64,000 bases of DNA from Patescibacteria group bacterium (GCA_030583705.1 CP129471.1:796506-860505), one strand, 5' to 3'; shown: positions 50,155 to 59,263, counted from the stretch's first letter. The notes: generated by a model not told the origin, from the letters alone. A program made the numbers and translations.

Positions 50155-50174
50155 GCCAGTATATTCATACCAGC
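50155..50174 (-). promoter_or_regulatory. 5'-terminal hairpin with U-run in the nusA leader
   Basis: Minus-strand stem GCTGGTAT/ATACTGGC (two G-U pairs), loop GAAT, followed by TTTTTT. It sits within about 6 nt of the expected transcription start, so it is either an attenuator or a protective 5' stem. Confidence 0.45.
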
Positions 50175-50185
50175 TATATATAAAT

Positions 50186-50214
50186 ATATTACCATAAGAA
50201 AAAAGTTTTGTAAA
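50186..50214 (-). promoter_or_regulatory. Promoter for nusA-tig-smpB
   Basis: Minus strand: TTTACA (plus 50209-50214), a 17-nt spacer, TAATAT (plus 50186-50191). The region 50215-50328 is AT-rich; I see nothing else in it. Confidence 0.5.
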
Positions 50215-50328
50215 GGGAGTGGGATAATTAAAAAATAGAGATAACTTAAAGAAATTTAAAGAAAGATAACTATTAATACAAATAATTGGCTAAAATTAGC
50301 TAAAATAAGAACTAAGAAACAATCCCTA

Positions 50329-50357
50329 TTGACAAAATATAGGATATATGATAAAAT
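50329..50357 (+). promoter_or_regulatory. Promoter for the lipoprotein gene
   Basis: TTGACA, a 17-nt spacer, TAAAAT (50352-50357). It implies a ~150-nt leader. Confidence 0.65.
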
Positions 50358-50382
50358 TACATATTGATCTTTAAAAAGATAT

Positions 50383-50491
50383 GTTTGTGATTAAGCTAAA
50401 AATAACTGGTTTTGATGCTTGGGTGTCTTTTAAAAACTAAAAACACCTTAAACTGAAAGAATAAAACAAGGTTTTTAGTTTAATCACAAAC
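50383..50491 (+). promoter_or_regulatory. Structured 5' leader of the lipoprotein mRNA
   Basis: A 20-bp helix pairs 50383-50402 with 50472-50491 (one G-U), enclosing ~69 nt with an inner GGTGT/ACACC stem. It ends 24 nt before the start codon, and no Shine-Dalgarno is seen in the remaining 24 nt. It is a candidate cis-acting RNA switch or stability element; no known riboswitch class is recognised. Confidence 0.5.
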
Positions 50492-50515
50492 TTAAAAAAT
50501 CAAATATAATCAAAA

Positions 50516-51043
50516 ATGAAAAATCTAAAAAATTTGTTTTTTCTTTTACTGACAGTTGTTATTTTTTCCTCTCTTTCCGGCTGCGGATCCATAATGCAGA
50601 GCATTAATGAAGAAAATGCTCGCTATGATTCCGAAACAGGAAAAGTAGTCAACAAAGACGGTGTAACAGAAGATGAATGGTGGGCAGGAAATGCTATGCG
50701 AGTCGCCTTGATTAATCAAGAAATAAAAGATGGAGAAGAGGTTAAAGATGAAGATCTAGTAGGGCTTTACACAGGATGGTTAGTTAATGACTGGGCTGGA
50801 ACCGCAGATTTTAAAATATATACCAAAAGCGGTAGAAGGGTTGCGTCAAGTTTTCTAGATGGATACAGCACAGAAGAATTAGCTCTCCCCCCTGGAAAAT
50901 ACCGAAGGGAAATAATGGTCCGTGATGGTGATAGGGTAAAAGTGTTTACTGAGAAATTCACGATTGACCCCACAGTTTCAACGTCTATTAATTTTAGGGG
51001 AAAAAAATTACGTGGCTTTTTCTACATACGATATGGCTACTAA
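50516..51043 (+). CDS. Putative lipoprotein
   Basis: 175 residues with a signal peptide (about 4-21) and lipobox LSGC, so it is predicted to be lipid-anchored at Cys22. The mature part begins with a helical, charged stretch and ends in a beta-rich domain (GWLVNDWAGTADFKIYTKSGRRV...LPPGKYRREI). No family recognised. It has its own promoter, structured leader and terminator. Confidence 0.75.
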   Translation: MKNLKNLFFLLLTVVIFSSLSGCGSIMQSINEENARYDSETGKVVNKDGVTEDEWWAGNAMRVALINQEIKDGEEVKDEDLVGLYTGWLVNDWAGTADFKIYTKSGRRVASSFLDGYSTEELALPPGKYRREIMVRDGDRVKVFTEKFTIDPTVSTSINFRGKKLRGFFYIRYGY

Positions 51044-51059
51044 GAGAAGTTTTTTATAT

Positions 51060-51083
51060 AACCCGAGGAATACAACTCGGGTT
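51060..51083 (+). terminator. Terminator after the lipoprotein gene
   Basis: An 8-bp stem AACCCGAG/CTCGGGTT then TTTATTTT. Confidence 0.85.
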
Positions 51084-51089
51084 TTTATT

Positions 51090-51506
51090 TTAACTATTAC
51101 TTGGCCAAGGTTGTCCACTATTTAAACCATCAATCGCCGAAAAAACAAAGTAAGTTATAGCATAGGCTGCCACTATAATTATTAGCCCTATAATTGCGCT
51201 TCTAATATTACTAGTGGCTTTTTTTATTTTTTCTTCATCCCCAGCTGCCGTCATCCAGTTGTAACCAGCAATTAACATTAAGATAATAAAGATCATTCCC
51301 AAAAGACCAAGAAAGCCTTGAATAACAGTACCTAACACCTGTCCCAACGAAGCTCCTTCATAACCTGCTCCACTTTGCACATACCCCATATTCTCATTAA
51401 GTTGTTGAGCTGTTTCTCCCTGTATAAGACCACCGGCTTTAATATTGCCCACCCATAAAAATGAAACAAATAATAGTGATATAATAAAATAAATATTTTT
51501 CTTCAT
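51090..51506 (-). CDS. T4SS_pilin-like two-helix protein (paralog 6)
   Basis: 138 residues from ATG 51504-51506, which overlaps the previous stop as ATGA. A signal peptide is followed by two membrane helices around the shared motif AGYNWMTAAGDEEKIKKA..IRSAIIGL. The upstream extension of the frame lies inside the neighbour and is rejected. It is the last gene of six tandem paralogs. Family members are short exported proteins proposed as VirB2/pilin-like subunits; the actual role in CPR is not settled. Confidence 0.82.
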   Translation of the reverse strand: MKKNIYFIISLLFVSFLWVGNIKAGGLIQGETAQQLNENMGYVQSGAGYEGASLGQVLGTVIQGFLGLLGMIFIILMLIAGYNWMTAAGDEEKIKKATSNIRSAIIGLIIIVAAYAITYFVFSAIDGLNSGQPWPSNS

Positions 51507-51913
51507 ACTGTTGGTCCAAAAATAGCTCTGGAAATAAAACTCCAAATAGCAAAAGCTCCAACAATGATCAGTAGACCAATAATTGAGCTTCTAATATTAC
51601 TGGTAGCTTTTTTTATTTTTTCTTCATCTCCGGCTGCGGTCATCCAATTGTAACCAGCAATTAATATTAAGATAATGAAAATTATTCCCAATAAACTTAA
51701 AAATATATTAATTAAAAAACCAACAAACACCAAGATTGTCGTTGAATCAGATTCAAGAAAACCCGCTTTATTACCAACCTGTTTAAGGCTAGACAAAGGA
51801 GCTGGTTCAGCAGTACCGGTAGTTATTGGTGGTTCAGCTTGGGCTAAAACAGAAGGAACACCAATAAAAAAGATAAAGAGATTAATAATTAAAATGTAAT
51901 AAAATTTTTTCAT
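51503..51913 (-). CDS. T4SS_pilin-like two-helix protein (paralog 5)
   Basis: 136 residues: signal peptide ending VLAQA, a Pro/Thr-rich segment, then helix 1, the AGYNWMTAAGDEEKIKKATSNIRSS motif and helix 2. Its core is nearly the same as paralog 6 (the motif and about 15 following residues match almost exactly), a sign of recent duplication. The stop overlaps the next start by 3 nt, so translation is likely coupled. Confidence 0.82.
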   Translation of the reverse strand: MKKFYYILIINLFIFFIGVPSVLAQAEPPITTGTAEPAPLSSLKQVGNKAGFLESDSTTILVFVGFLINIFLSLLGIIFIILILIAGYNWMTAAGDEEKIKKATSNIRSSIIGLLIIVGAFAIWSFISRAIFGPTV

Positions 51914-51925
51914 ATAATATATAAA

Positions 51926-52342
51926 TTATCCTCCTGAGCTACTCCAAATCCTTGCCACCACAAAGACACTAACCGCGTAAGAAGCTATAACTATAATAAG
52001 CCCAATAACAGCCGAGCGAATAGTTGAACCAGCTTTTTTAACTTTTTCCTCATCTCCAGCAGCGGTCATCCAATTATAACCACCATAAAGCATTAGAATA
52101 AGAAAAAGAATACCTAGTAAAGAAAGAATTACTGCTATTATTGATCCGATTCTATCTTCTATTGAAGCAGAGTTTTCTGGACTATAGACAGAAGCTACGG
52201 TACTAAGCCTATCCCCAAAACCAAAGCTCTGTTGTGTTTGTGAGGGCTCGTTATTTTCTTCCTCCTCTTGAGCTAAAACAAAAACCGGAGAAACAAAAAT
52301 AAATAGGGCCAAGAGAAGTGAAATAAATTTTTTGTAAAACAT
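51926..52342 (-). CDS. T4SS_pilin-like two-helix protein (paralog 4)
   Basis: 138 residues from ATG 52340-52342 (MFYKKFISLL); the longer frame runs into the previous gene. Signal peptide ending VLAQ, a Glu/Asn/Gln-rich segment, then GGYNWMTAAGDEEKVKKAGSTIRSA between two helices. It lies 12 nt before paralog 5. Confidence 0.82.
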   Translation of the reverse strand: MFYKKFISLLLALFIFVSPVFVLAQEEEENNEPSQTQQSFGFGDRLSTVASVYSPENSASIEDRIGSIIAVILSLLGILFLILMLYGGYNWMTAAGDEEKVKKAGSTIRSAVIGLIIVIASYAVSVFVVARIWSSSGG

Positions 52343-52349
52343 ATTTTTA

Positions 52350-52742
52350 TTAATTAACAGAAGATCCAATAAAAACGGTAATGGCGTAGGCAGAAATAAC
52401 CACAATAAGCCCTATTATCGCCGCTCTTATACCAGTTAGTGCTTTTTTTACTCGCTCTTCATTACCAGCTGCAGTCATCCAAACAATTCCATTATATAAC
52501 ATTAAAACCAAAAACAAAATACCCACTAAAGATAAAGCTTGTGTAACCAATGAACCGGCAAAAAAATCAATATCAGTAATTTTATCTGCTCCAGATTTTT
52601 GGGCTGTAGTGTTAAGTCCACCCAATTCAACCGCCTTCGCTTTACTAAAAAAAGAAAAGAAAATAATTATAAAAAAAACGGTTTTTTTAAAAAGAGCACT
52701 TAAAAAACTAAAGTGCCTCTCCAATAAATCTGGTAATCGCAT
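52350..52742 (-). CDS. T4SS_pilin-like two-helix protein (paralog 3)
   Basis: About 130 residues. The start is uncertain: ATG 52742 or TTG 52724 both overlap the end of paralog 2 by 17-35 nt, and no start lies after that stop before the signal peptide (KKTVFFIIIFFSFFSKAKA). The core has NGIVWMTAAGNEERVKKALTGIRAA between the helices. The overlap points to translational coupling. Confidence 0.78.
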   Translation of the reverse strand: MRLPDLLERHFSFLSALFKKTVFFIIIFFSFFSKAKAVELGGLNTTAQKSGADKITDIDFFAGSLVTQALSLVGILFLVLMLYNGIVWMTAAGNEERVKKALTGIRAAIIGLIVVISAYAITVFIGSSVN

Positions 52743-53064
52743 AAGCTGATACAATTATAATCAAACCAATAACCGCGGCCTTTAAAACTTCTTGAGCTTT
52801 TTTTATTTGTTCATCATTACCAGCCGCTGTCATCCACATAAAACCACTCCAAATTACCAAAATAAAAAATATTGTACCAACAAAACCAAGGGCTAAACCT
52901 ATAACATCACCTATTTTTGTTTCAATATTTCCAGTCGGCAAACCAGCTGCCCCTCTAGTGGTCTCCAGACCAGTATTAGTTGAAGCTTTAACAAAGCTAA
53001 CTTTGTTTAAAGAAATCCAAAGAAAGCTGGTGATAAAATAAAATATTTTATTGATTCTATTCAT
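52708..53064 (-). CDS. T4SS_pilin-like two-helix protein (paralog 2)
   Basis: 118 residues: signal peptide (about 5-27), then a Gly/Thr segment and the two helices around SGFMWMTAAGNDEQIKKAQEVLKAA. It is separated from paralog 1 by 77 nt holding two hairpins, so it may have a separate expression level. Confidence 0.82.
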   Translation of the reverse strand: MNRINKIFYFITSFLWISLNKVSFVKASTNTGLETTRGAAGLPTGNIETKIGDVIGLALGFVGTIFFILVIWSGFMWMTAAGNDEQIKKAQEVLKAAVIGLIIIVSAYAITRFIGEAL

Positions 53065-53071
53065 ATTTATT

Positions 53072-53134
53072 CGTTTCCCTGTGGCCGAAAAATCAGCCCC
53101 AAGGAAACGAATCCGAAAAATCGGACTCGTTTTA
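53072..53134 (-). promoter_or_regulatory. Pair of hairpins between paralogs 1 and 2
   Basis: One stem CGTTTCC/GGAAACG (53072-53109) encloses GGCTGA/TCGGCC (one G-U on the minus strand). The other is CGAGTCCGA/TCGGATTCG (53109-53130), followed by TTT on the minus strand. Together they could partly terminate transcription after paralog 1 and shield the next leader. Confidence 0.5.
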
Positions 53135-53141
53135 AAAACTA

Positions 53142-53540
53142 TTATAATGATTCACCCAAACTTCTAAGAACAAAGCTGGCAATACCGAAGGCTGCCAAAA
53201 CAATAATCAAACCGATTAAACCGGCTGTCATTAACTTACGAGCATCTCCGGCTTTTTCTTCATTACCTCCAGAGGTCATCCACTTGAAACCTCCAAGTAA
53301 GATAATAATAACAGCAATAATACCCAAGAATCCCAAAGCTATTCTAATAACCTGAGCAATAATTTCCCTGGGGTCTTTGGTGCTTAGACCTATATTATTA
53401 ACAGCCTGGTAGCTTTCATCTCCCCAAACTAAATTATTAACATTAGTCCCGGCAGATGCTGGTTGAGCAGAAAGCGCTAAGCCGCCCAACAGACCGCTCA
53501 TCATAATAGTTGCGCACATAACAATAATGGTTTTTTTCAT
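53142..53540 (-). CDS. T4SS_pilin-like two-helix protein (paralog 1)
   Basis: 132 residues: signal peptide ending ASAG, then GGFKWMTSGGNEEKAGDARKLMTAG between two helices. It is the most divergent of the six. A strong GGGGGTGA Shine-Dalgarno lies before ATG 53538-53540 and a promoter upstream. As the first gene with the best ribosome-binding site it is probably the major product. Confidence 0.85.
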   Translation of the reverse strand: MKKTIIVMCATIMMSGLLGGLALSAQPASAGTNVNNLVWGDESYQAVNNIGLSTKDPREIIAQVIRIALGFLGIIAVIIILLGGFKWMTSGGNEEKAGDARKLMTAGLIGLIIVLAAFGIASFVLRSLGESL

Positions 53541-53592
53541 AGTGTCACCCCCTCTCTAGTCAACTCTCTTTACTTATAAAGATGATACATAT

Positions 53593-53621
53593 ATGATAAC
53601 ATTATGACCATAAAAAGACAA
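53593..53621 (-). promoter_or_regulatory. Promoter for the T4SS_pilin array
   Basis: Minus strand: TTGTCT (plus 53616-53621), a 17-nt spacer, TATCAT (plus 53593-53598). Confidence 0.5.
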
Positions 53622-53667
53622 TAGGGTTTTTATTATTAAAGAATTTTTAAAAAATTTTAATGATTTT

Positions 53668-55278
53668 ATGATTTTTTCTAATTTCTCAGAAAAAAAACTT
53701 ATAAAAATTTGTTGGATATTTTTTTATATAGCAACTTTTTTACTTCTTTTAAATAACTCTCTATATTATCTTGACCCTGACTTTGGTTGGCATTTAAAAT
53801 TCGGCGAGGCTGTTTGGAAAAACAAAGAAATACCACTTAATCAGACTTATTTATGGATTGTTGAAGGACAAAACTGGGTTAACCACGAATGGCTAGCTGA
53901 CACTTTAATGTATTTAGTGTGGGAAATGAGTGGTGGTTATATGGTAATAAACATCTTGTTGGCTATAATACCAACCCTCTCTTTGATTTTAATTATAGGA
54001 TATATAAAAAAAAGACATGAGCTTAATATTGCTCAAAATCTTGTTCTTTTAACAATTTCTTTTACTTATCTTTTGGGCATTCTTCCTCATAGTGGGGTAA
54101 GAATACAACAGCTATCTGTTCTATTTATTGTTATTCTTTTAATAATACTTAATAATGAGAAAAGCAGACCAAGTTCTTATTTTTATTGGTTAATACCTTT
54201 TGTTTATTTGTGGTCTAATTTACATGGTGGGTTTCTTTTGGGAATAATTATTTTATTCAGCTGGGTGGTTTATCAATGGCTTGTTTTATTAATAAACAAA
54301 AAAAACTTTTTTATAAAAAAAATAATCAATCAAGAAAATATTGAGACAAAAAAATTAAAAAAAATTACTTTAATTGTTTTCCTGTCTTCCTTATCAACAC
54401 TTTTTACCCCTTATGGGTTTTATTTGTATGGCTTTTTAAAAGATTATACAAACACCGCCTATTTATCATATATACAAGAATGGAGACCGCTTATTGATTT
54501 TCTACCCACAAATAATCTTCATGTCTTCCAATTAATTTATATATTAATAATCCTGTCATTTTTATTTTGGCTAATTTTATATTATAAAAAAATAACTTGG
54601 TGGAAAATTATACTAATCTTTGGCCTTTGTTTAATAAGTCTTAGATCAACCAGACATTTCCCTATTTTTGGTGGAGCCTCTTTGTTGTTGATTGTTGCGC
54701 CGGTTATTAAAGATATTATTAGAAAAGACTTGTCTTCTGGGGTAATTAAAATATCGCTATGGTTTTTATTGGTTTCTTCTTTTTTGTGTTCCCTCTTAAT
54801 GTTTAATGAGCTGAATTATAAAAAAATTAAAAATCCTTTTTATCATTATTGTGATCAATATCCCTGCCAAGCTGTGGATTTTATAAAAAATAACAAAGAC
54901 TTACGAGGTTTAAAAATAATAAATGACTACGCCTGGGGTGGTTATTTAATAGCTGTTTGGCCGGAAAAAAGGATATTTATGGATGGAAGATTACCTCAAT
55001 ATCCATATAAAAATCACACTTTAATTGAAGAGTATGTAGAATTTAATAAAAAAAACTTAACAGAAGAAAAACTTAAAGAATATGAGGCTGAATTAGTGCT
55101 CTGGAAAACGCCAGCTAAACCAAGGAAAACAACTTGGTTTGGGAGATACTTTCTAATGATGAATAAATATCAAAACACACCATCCAACAATGTTGGGAAT
55201 TTCTTGTCTGAAAATAAAGAATGGGCTCTTGTTTATAAAGATGAAATAGCCTTGATTTATGTTAAAAGAACAAAATAA
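53668..55278 (+). CDS. GT-C-like polytopic membrane protein
   Basis: 536 residues with about ten or more membrane helices and a C-terminal soluble part. The first extracytoplasmic loop has DPDFGWHLKFGEAVWKN, with acidic residues placed as in GT-C glycosyltransferases, and later NHEWLAD. It is likely a lipid-linked sugar transferase, though no sugar or acceptor is clear. The next gene overlaps its end by 20 nt. Confidence 0.6.
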   Translation: MIFSNFSEKKLIKICWIFFYIATFLLLLNNSLYYLDPDFGWHLKFGEAVWKNKEIPLNQTYLWIVEGQNWVNHEWLADTLMYLVWEMSGGYMVINILLAIIPTLSLILIIGYIKKRHELNIAQNLVLLTISFTYLLGILPHSGVRIQQLSVLFIVILLIILNNEKSRPSSYFYWLIPFVYLWSNLHGGFLLGIIILFSWVVYQWLVLLINKKNFFIKKIINQENIETKKLKKITLIVFLSSLSTLFTPYGFYLYGFLKDYTNTAYLSYIQEWRPLIDFLPTNNLHVFQLIYILIILSFLFWLILYYKKITWWKIILIFGLCLISLRSTRHFPIFGGASLLLIVAPVIKDIIRKDLSSGVIKISLWFLLVSSFLCSLLMFNELNYKKIKNPFYHYCDQYPCQAVDFIKNNKDLRGLKIINDYAWGGYLIAVWPEKRIFMDGRLPQYPYKNHTLIEEYVEFNKKNLTEEKLKEYEAELVLWKTPAKPRKTTWFGRYFLMMNKYQNTPSNNVGNFLSENKEWALVYKDEIALIYVKRTK

Positions 55279-56614
55279 AAAAACCAATATACTAAAAAAT
55301 TCTTTAAATTGGTTTTTTTTAACCTTCCTATTATTATTCATAAACAGAAGTAATGATTTTAATTCTGATGAGGGGGTTATTTTGGGTGGGGCCTGGAGAA
55401 TAATTAATGGAGAAAAACTTTATTTGGATTTTTTTGAGTTTGTTGGTCCGATGAATTTCTGGCTACTTGCTTCTTGGTGGAAAATATTTCCTCAAAATTA
55501 TTATTCCGCCTGGACAATGTCAATAATTATTTTATTATTTTCTACCTGGGGGATAAAAAAATTATCCGAAGCTCATGGGTTAAAAAATAACTGGACACCG
55601 GCCTATTTATTTGTTTTATCAACAATTTTTTGGCCAATCATTAATCACAACTCTTTTGTTATTTGTTTTATTGTTTGGGGTTCTTATTTTATAATCAGAC
55701 AAAAAAACAAAAAGGATTTTATTTTATCGGGTTTTTTTGCTGGGTTATCCATTATAACACTGCAACACAGAGGAGTTGCCCTCTTCTTTTATCAAGTATT
55801 TAATATAATTAAAAACAAGGTTTTTTTAAAACAAAAAACAACCTGGCTTTATTTACTGTCATTAACACTAGTTATAACACTTGTAGTAATAAAAATACCG
55901 CCCAATATCTTATGGGATTCTTTGATAGTATTTCCAAGCCAAAATTATTTAGCAGTTAATAAAATATCAAAAATAACTTGGTTAATATTTTTAATAATCT
56001 TTATCTCTTTGTTTTTTATTATTAAAAAAAGAAAATGGGGTGAAAAAACAAATGAACTTTTTTTTCTTCAATTAATCCTTTCTGTATCCATACTCTCGAG
56101 ACCAGATATTTCACATATAATGCAAATAGCTTGGCCTTCTTTTATAATAATTGGCTTAATTGTTAATAATATTATTTTTAAGAATAATTTTATAAAAAGA
56201 ATTTTTTACTTCTTACTATACTATTTTTGTTTTTGTTTAATTATTTTTTATTATATCAAGCTCGGCTTATCTTTTGATCGTCCTGATTTAAAAAAAGAGG
56301 TGGACAGGTTTTGTCCGGAAGAAATAATTTATGCCGGACCGTTTATGCCAGGTCTTTATTTTGAATTAAAAAAGAAAAACCCCACGCCTTATGGAATACT
56401 GGTTACTAATCACCAAACAGAAGAACAAATAAAAGAAGCTGCTGAAAAAATAGAACAAAATCCTCCGCTATGTGCTATTATTAACTACCAGATGGTTAAT
56501 AAATTTAAACACAATATAAATAATCCGGTTGATATATTTATTTTAAATAATTATGAAACAATTAAAACTCTAAACAACCACCTTTTTATAATGAGAAAGT
56601 ATAACCAAGACTAG
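55259..56614 (+). CDS. GT-C-like polytopic membrane protein
   Basis: 451 residues, about ten membrane helices. The first loop NRSNDFNSDEGVILGGAWRIINGEKLY has the acidic (S/D)DEG pattern of PMT/ArnT-like GT-C proteins. Start ATG 55259 lies within the previous gene by 20 nt, so translation may be coupled. It probably works with its neighbour in surface glycosylation; this is inferred from the pairing only. Confidence 0.6.
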   Translation: MLKEQNKKTNILKNSLNWFFLTFLLLFINRSNDFNSDEGVILGGAWRIINGEKLYLDFFEFVGPMNFWLLASWWKIFPQNYYSAWTMSIIILLFSTWGIKKLSEAHGLKNNWTPAYLFVLSTIFWPIINHNSFVICFIVWGSYFIIRQKNKKDFILSGFFAGLSIITLQHRGVALFFYQVFNIIKNKVFLKQKTTWLYLLSLTLVITLVVIKIPPNILWDSLIVFPSQNYLAVNKISKITWLIFLIIFISLFFIIKKRKWGEKTNELFFLQLILSVSILSRPDISHIMQIAWPSFIIIGLIVNNIIFKNNFIKRIFYFLLYYFCFCLIIFYYIKLGLSFDRPDLKKEVDRFCPEEIIYAGPFMPGLYFELKKKNPTPYGILVTNHQTEEQIKEAAEKIEQNPPLCAIINYQMVNKFKHNINNPVDIFILNNYETIKTLNNHLFIMRKYNQD

Positions 56615-56677
56615 GTGGATTATTTATTAATTTTCTGCTATAATAACAGTATAAAAATTAACTGTTTTATTAATTCT

Positions 56678-59263
56678 ATGCCCATAAGACCCCAGTCTCC
56701 CCAATATTGGAGAAACGCTAAGTATAAACCCAAAAACCCAAAAAACACCGCAGATATAAGGGGTGGTAGCTATTCTTCCAAGAAGAATAAAGAAAAAAAA
56801 GAAAAAGGTGGTTTTATAAAAAACATTATGGGTTTTGTTTTCTCTAAAAAAGCTTTTTCTTTACTTTTTTTCTTAATACTAGCTCTTTTCTTAACTGGAA
56901 CAATAACCATTCTTTGGCTTTCTAAGGGCCTACCAAATCCAAACCGCTTAATGGAAAGAGAGGTGGCTGAAAGTACCCAGATTTTTGATCGTACAGGTCA
57001 AACAGTTTTATACGAAATACATGGTGATGAAAAAAGAACAATGGTTGTCTTAGAAAATATACCAAAACACGTTAGAGACGCCACTATTGCTATTGAAGAT
57101 AAGAATTTTTATAAACACCGAGGTATAAGCTTGTGGGCTATTTTCCGAACAGCTATTACTAATGTTTTAACTGGTAAAAAAGCTGGGGGCTCAACCCTTA
57201 CACAACAATTTGTTAAAAATGCGGTTTTAACTAGTGAAAAATCATATATTCGTAAAGCTAAAGAAATAATCATGGCCTATAGGCTTGAAAAAAAGTTCTC
57301 TAAAGATGAAATACTTCAGCTTTATTTTAATGAAATACCCTATGGTTCAAACGCTTATGGTATAGAAGCGGCTAGTCAAAAATACTTCGGTAAAAATGTT
57401 ACAAACCTATCTTTAGCTGAAGGAGCTATTTTAGCGGCTATCGTGCAAACACCCACCAGGTATTCTCCTTATGGGCCAAATAAAGATTTATTATTATCAA
57501 GACAACATTATGTTCTTGATATTATGGAAGAACAAGGAATGATTTCTAAAGAAGAAAGAGATTTAGCTAAAGAAGAAAATCTAGTTTTTAAAAGCGCAAC
57601 TGATGACATAATAGCTCCGCATTTTGTAATGCATATAAGGGAAATGCTCTCAACAAAATATGGTGAAAAAACCATTGAACAAGGTGGATTAAAAATCTAT
57701 ACTACCCTTGATTTATATAAACAACAAATAGCTGAAGAGGTCTTAAAAAAACAAGCTGAAGAAAATCAAAAAACACACAATGCTTCCAATGCCTCGTTGG
57801 TCTCTATTGACCCTAAAAATGGCCAGGTTTTGGCCATGGTGGGCTCAAAAGATTATTTTGATGAATCTATAGATGGACAGGTTAATGTGGCCCTTAAAGA
57901 CAGACAACCAGGATCTTCTTTTAAACCAATAGTCTATGCTCAAGCTTTTAGTAAGGGTTATAACATGAATACTATTGTTTATGATGTTCATACAAACTTT
58001 GCCGCCTCAGGAGATCCTTATGAGCCCAAAAACTACACTGGACAAGAGTATGGGGCTGTTAGTCTAAAAAGCGCCCTAGCTGGTTCTTTAAATATTGCAT
58101 CTGTTAAAGCTTTTTATTTAGCTGGACCAAGGGAAACTCTTGATTTAGCTAAAGCCTTGGGATATACAACCCTACTTGATCCAGATAGATTTGGATTATC
58201 TCTTGTTTTAGGTGGAGGAGAAGTTAAATTACTTGAACACACTAACGCCTTTAGCGCCTTTGCGAGAGAGGGTTTGGTTAATAACCCATCTTTTATTTTA
58301 AAGGTTGAAGATAGGAATGGAAAAATTATTGAAGAGTTTAAACAAGAAGAAAGAAGGGTCTTAGATGGTAATGTAGCTAGACAAATTAATGCAATATTAT
58401 CTGATAATAACGAAAGAGCTTATATTTTTGGCGCAAGAAGTTATTTAAACCTAGGAGATAGACCAGCTGGAGTTAAGACTGGAACAACCAATAACAATCG
58501 TGATGCTTGGACAGTTGGTTATACACCATCACTGGTTACTGGTGTTTGGGTTGGTAATAATGATAATTCACAAATGAAATCAACCGCTGATGGTAGTGTA
58601 GTGGCGGCCCCTATTTGGAATGAATATATGAAAAGGGTTTTAGGAAACGACAATATAGAAACTTTTAATAAGCCAGAAATAAAGCCAACAGGTAAATCCA
58701 TACTTGATGGGGTTGGTTCTGAGGAAAAAGTTTTAAAAATAAACAAATTATCCGGACTCTTAGCTAATGAAAATACACCTGAAGAATATATCGAAGAAAA
58801 AACCTATAAAGAAGTTCGTTCTATTCTTTATTATGTAAACAAAAATGATCCACTAGGTCCTGCTCCAACTAATCCAGCTGATGATCCTCAGTTTAGTTTA
58901 TGGGAAAACGCTATTAAAAATTGGGCTGAAAGAAATAATATAATAACAGAATCACCACCTACTGAATATGATAACAATCACACACAAGAAAATAAACCAA
59001 TCTTTGAGTTAAATGTTGAAGATGGTTTTTCTACTCCTTTTTCTTATTTAAGTATTTCCATTAAAGCGTCGGCTCCCAGGGGTGTTACTACGGTGGAATA
59101 TTTCTTAAATGGAACAATCCTACATAGTGCAAGTGAATATCCTTTTAGTATGGAAAAATCAATAGAGGGTACGCCAGCTGGTTTTAATGAATTAAAAGTG
59201 GTGGTTTGTGATGATATAAAAAACTGTAGTGAGAAAATAATAAATTTCAACTTAGTTAAATAA
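56678..59263 (+). CDS. Class A penicillin-binding protein (PBP1A type)
   Basis: 861 residues from ATG 56678; the upstream part of the frame is unlike the family. A basic cytosolic tail and one anchor (about 60-85) precede a GT51 glycosyltransferase domain with EDKNFYKHRGIS and GGSTLTQQFVKN. A transpeptidase domain follows with the nucleophile motif PGSSFKP, SLN in AGSLNIAS and KTGTT. An Ig-like domain closes the C-terminus. It polymerises and crosslinks peptidoglycan. A TATAAT at 56638-56643 may be a local promoter. Confidence 0.95.
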   Translation: MPIRPQSPQYWRNAKYKPKNPKNTADIRGGSYSSKKNKEKKEKGGFIKNIMGFVFSKKAFSLLFFLILALFLTGTITILWLSKGLPNPNRLMEREVAESTQIFDRTGQTVLYEIHGDEKRTMVVLENIPKHVRDATIAIEDKNFYKHRGISLWAIFRTAITNVLTGKKAGGSTLTQQFVKNAVLTSEKSYIRKAKEIIMAYRLEKKFSKDEILQLYFNEIPYGSNAYGIEAASQKYFGKNVTNLSLAEGAILAAIVQTPTRYSPYGPNKDLLLSRQHYVLDIMEEQGMISKEERDLAKEENLVFKSATDDIIAPHFVMHIREMLSTKYGEKTIEQGGLKIYTTLDLYKQQIAEEVLKKQAEENQKTHNASNASLVSIDPKNGQVLAMVGSKDYFDESIDGQVNVALKDRQPGSSFKPIVYAQAFSKGYNMNTIVYDVHTNFAASGDPYEPKNYTGQEYGAVSLKSALAGSLNIASVKAFYLAGPRETLDLAKALGYTTLLDPDRFGLSLVLGGGEVKLLEHTNAFSAFAREGLVNNPSFILKVEDRNGKIIEEFKQEERRVLDGNVARQINAILSDNNERAYIFGARSYLNLGDRPAGVKTGTTNNNRDAWTVGYTPSLVTGVWVGNNDNSQMKSTADGSVVAAPIWNEYMKRVLGNDNIETFNKPEIKPTGKSILDGVGSEEKVLKINKLSGLLANENTPEEYIEEKTYKEVRSILYYVNKNDPLGPAPTNPADDPQFSLWENAIKNWAERNNIITESPPTEYDNNHTQENKPIFELNVEDGFSTPFSYLSISIKASAPRGVTTVEYFLNGTILHSASEYPFSMEKSIEGTPAGFNELKVVVCDDIKNCSEKIINFNLVK

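Noticed and set aside
53668-56614. The two GT-C-like proteins as O-antigen ligases
   Set aside because: Their acidic first loops fit the GT-C type better, and no ligase motif is visible. I left them as GT-C-like with moderate confidence.
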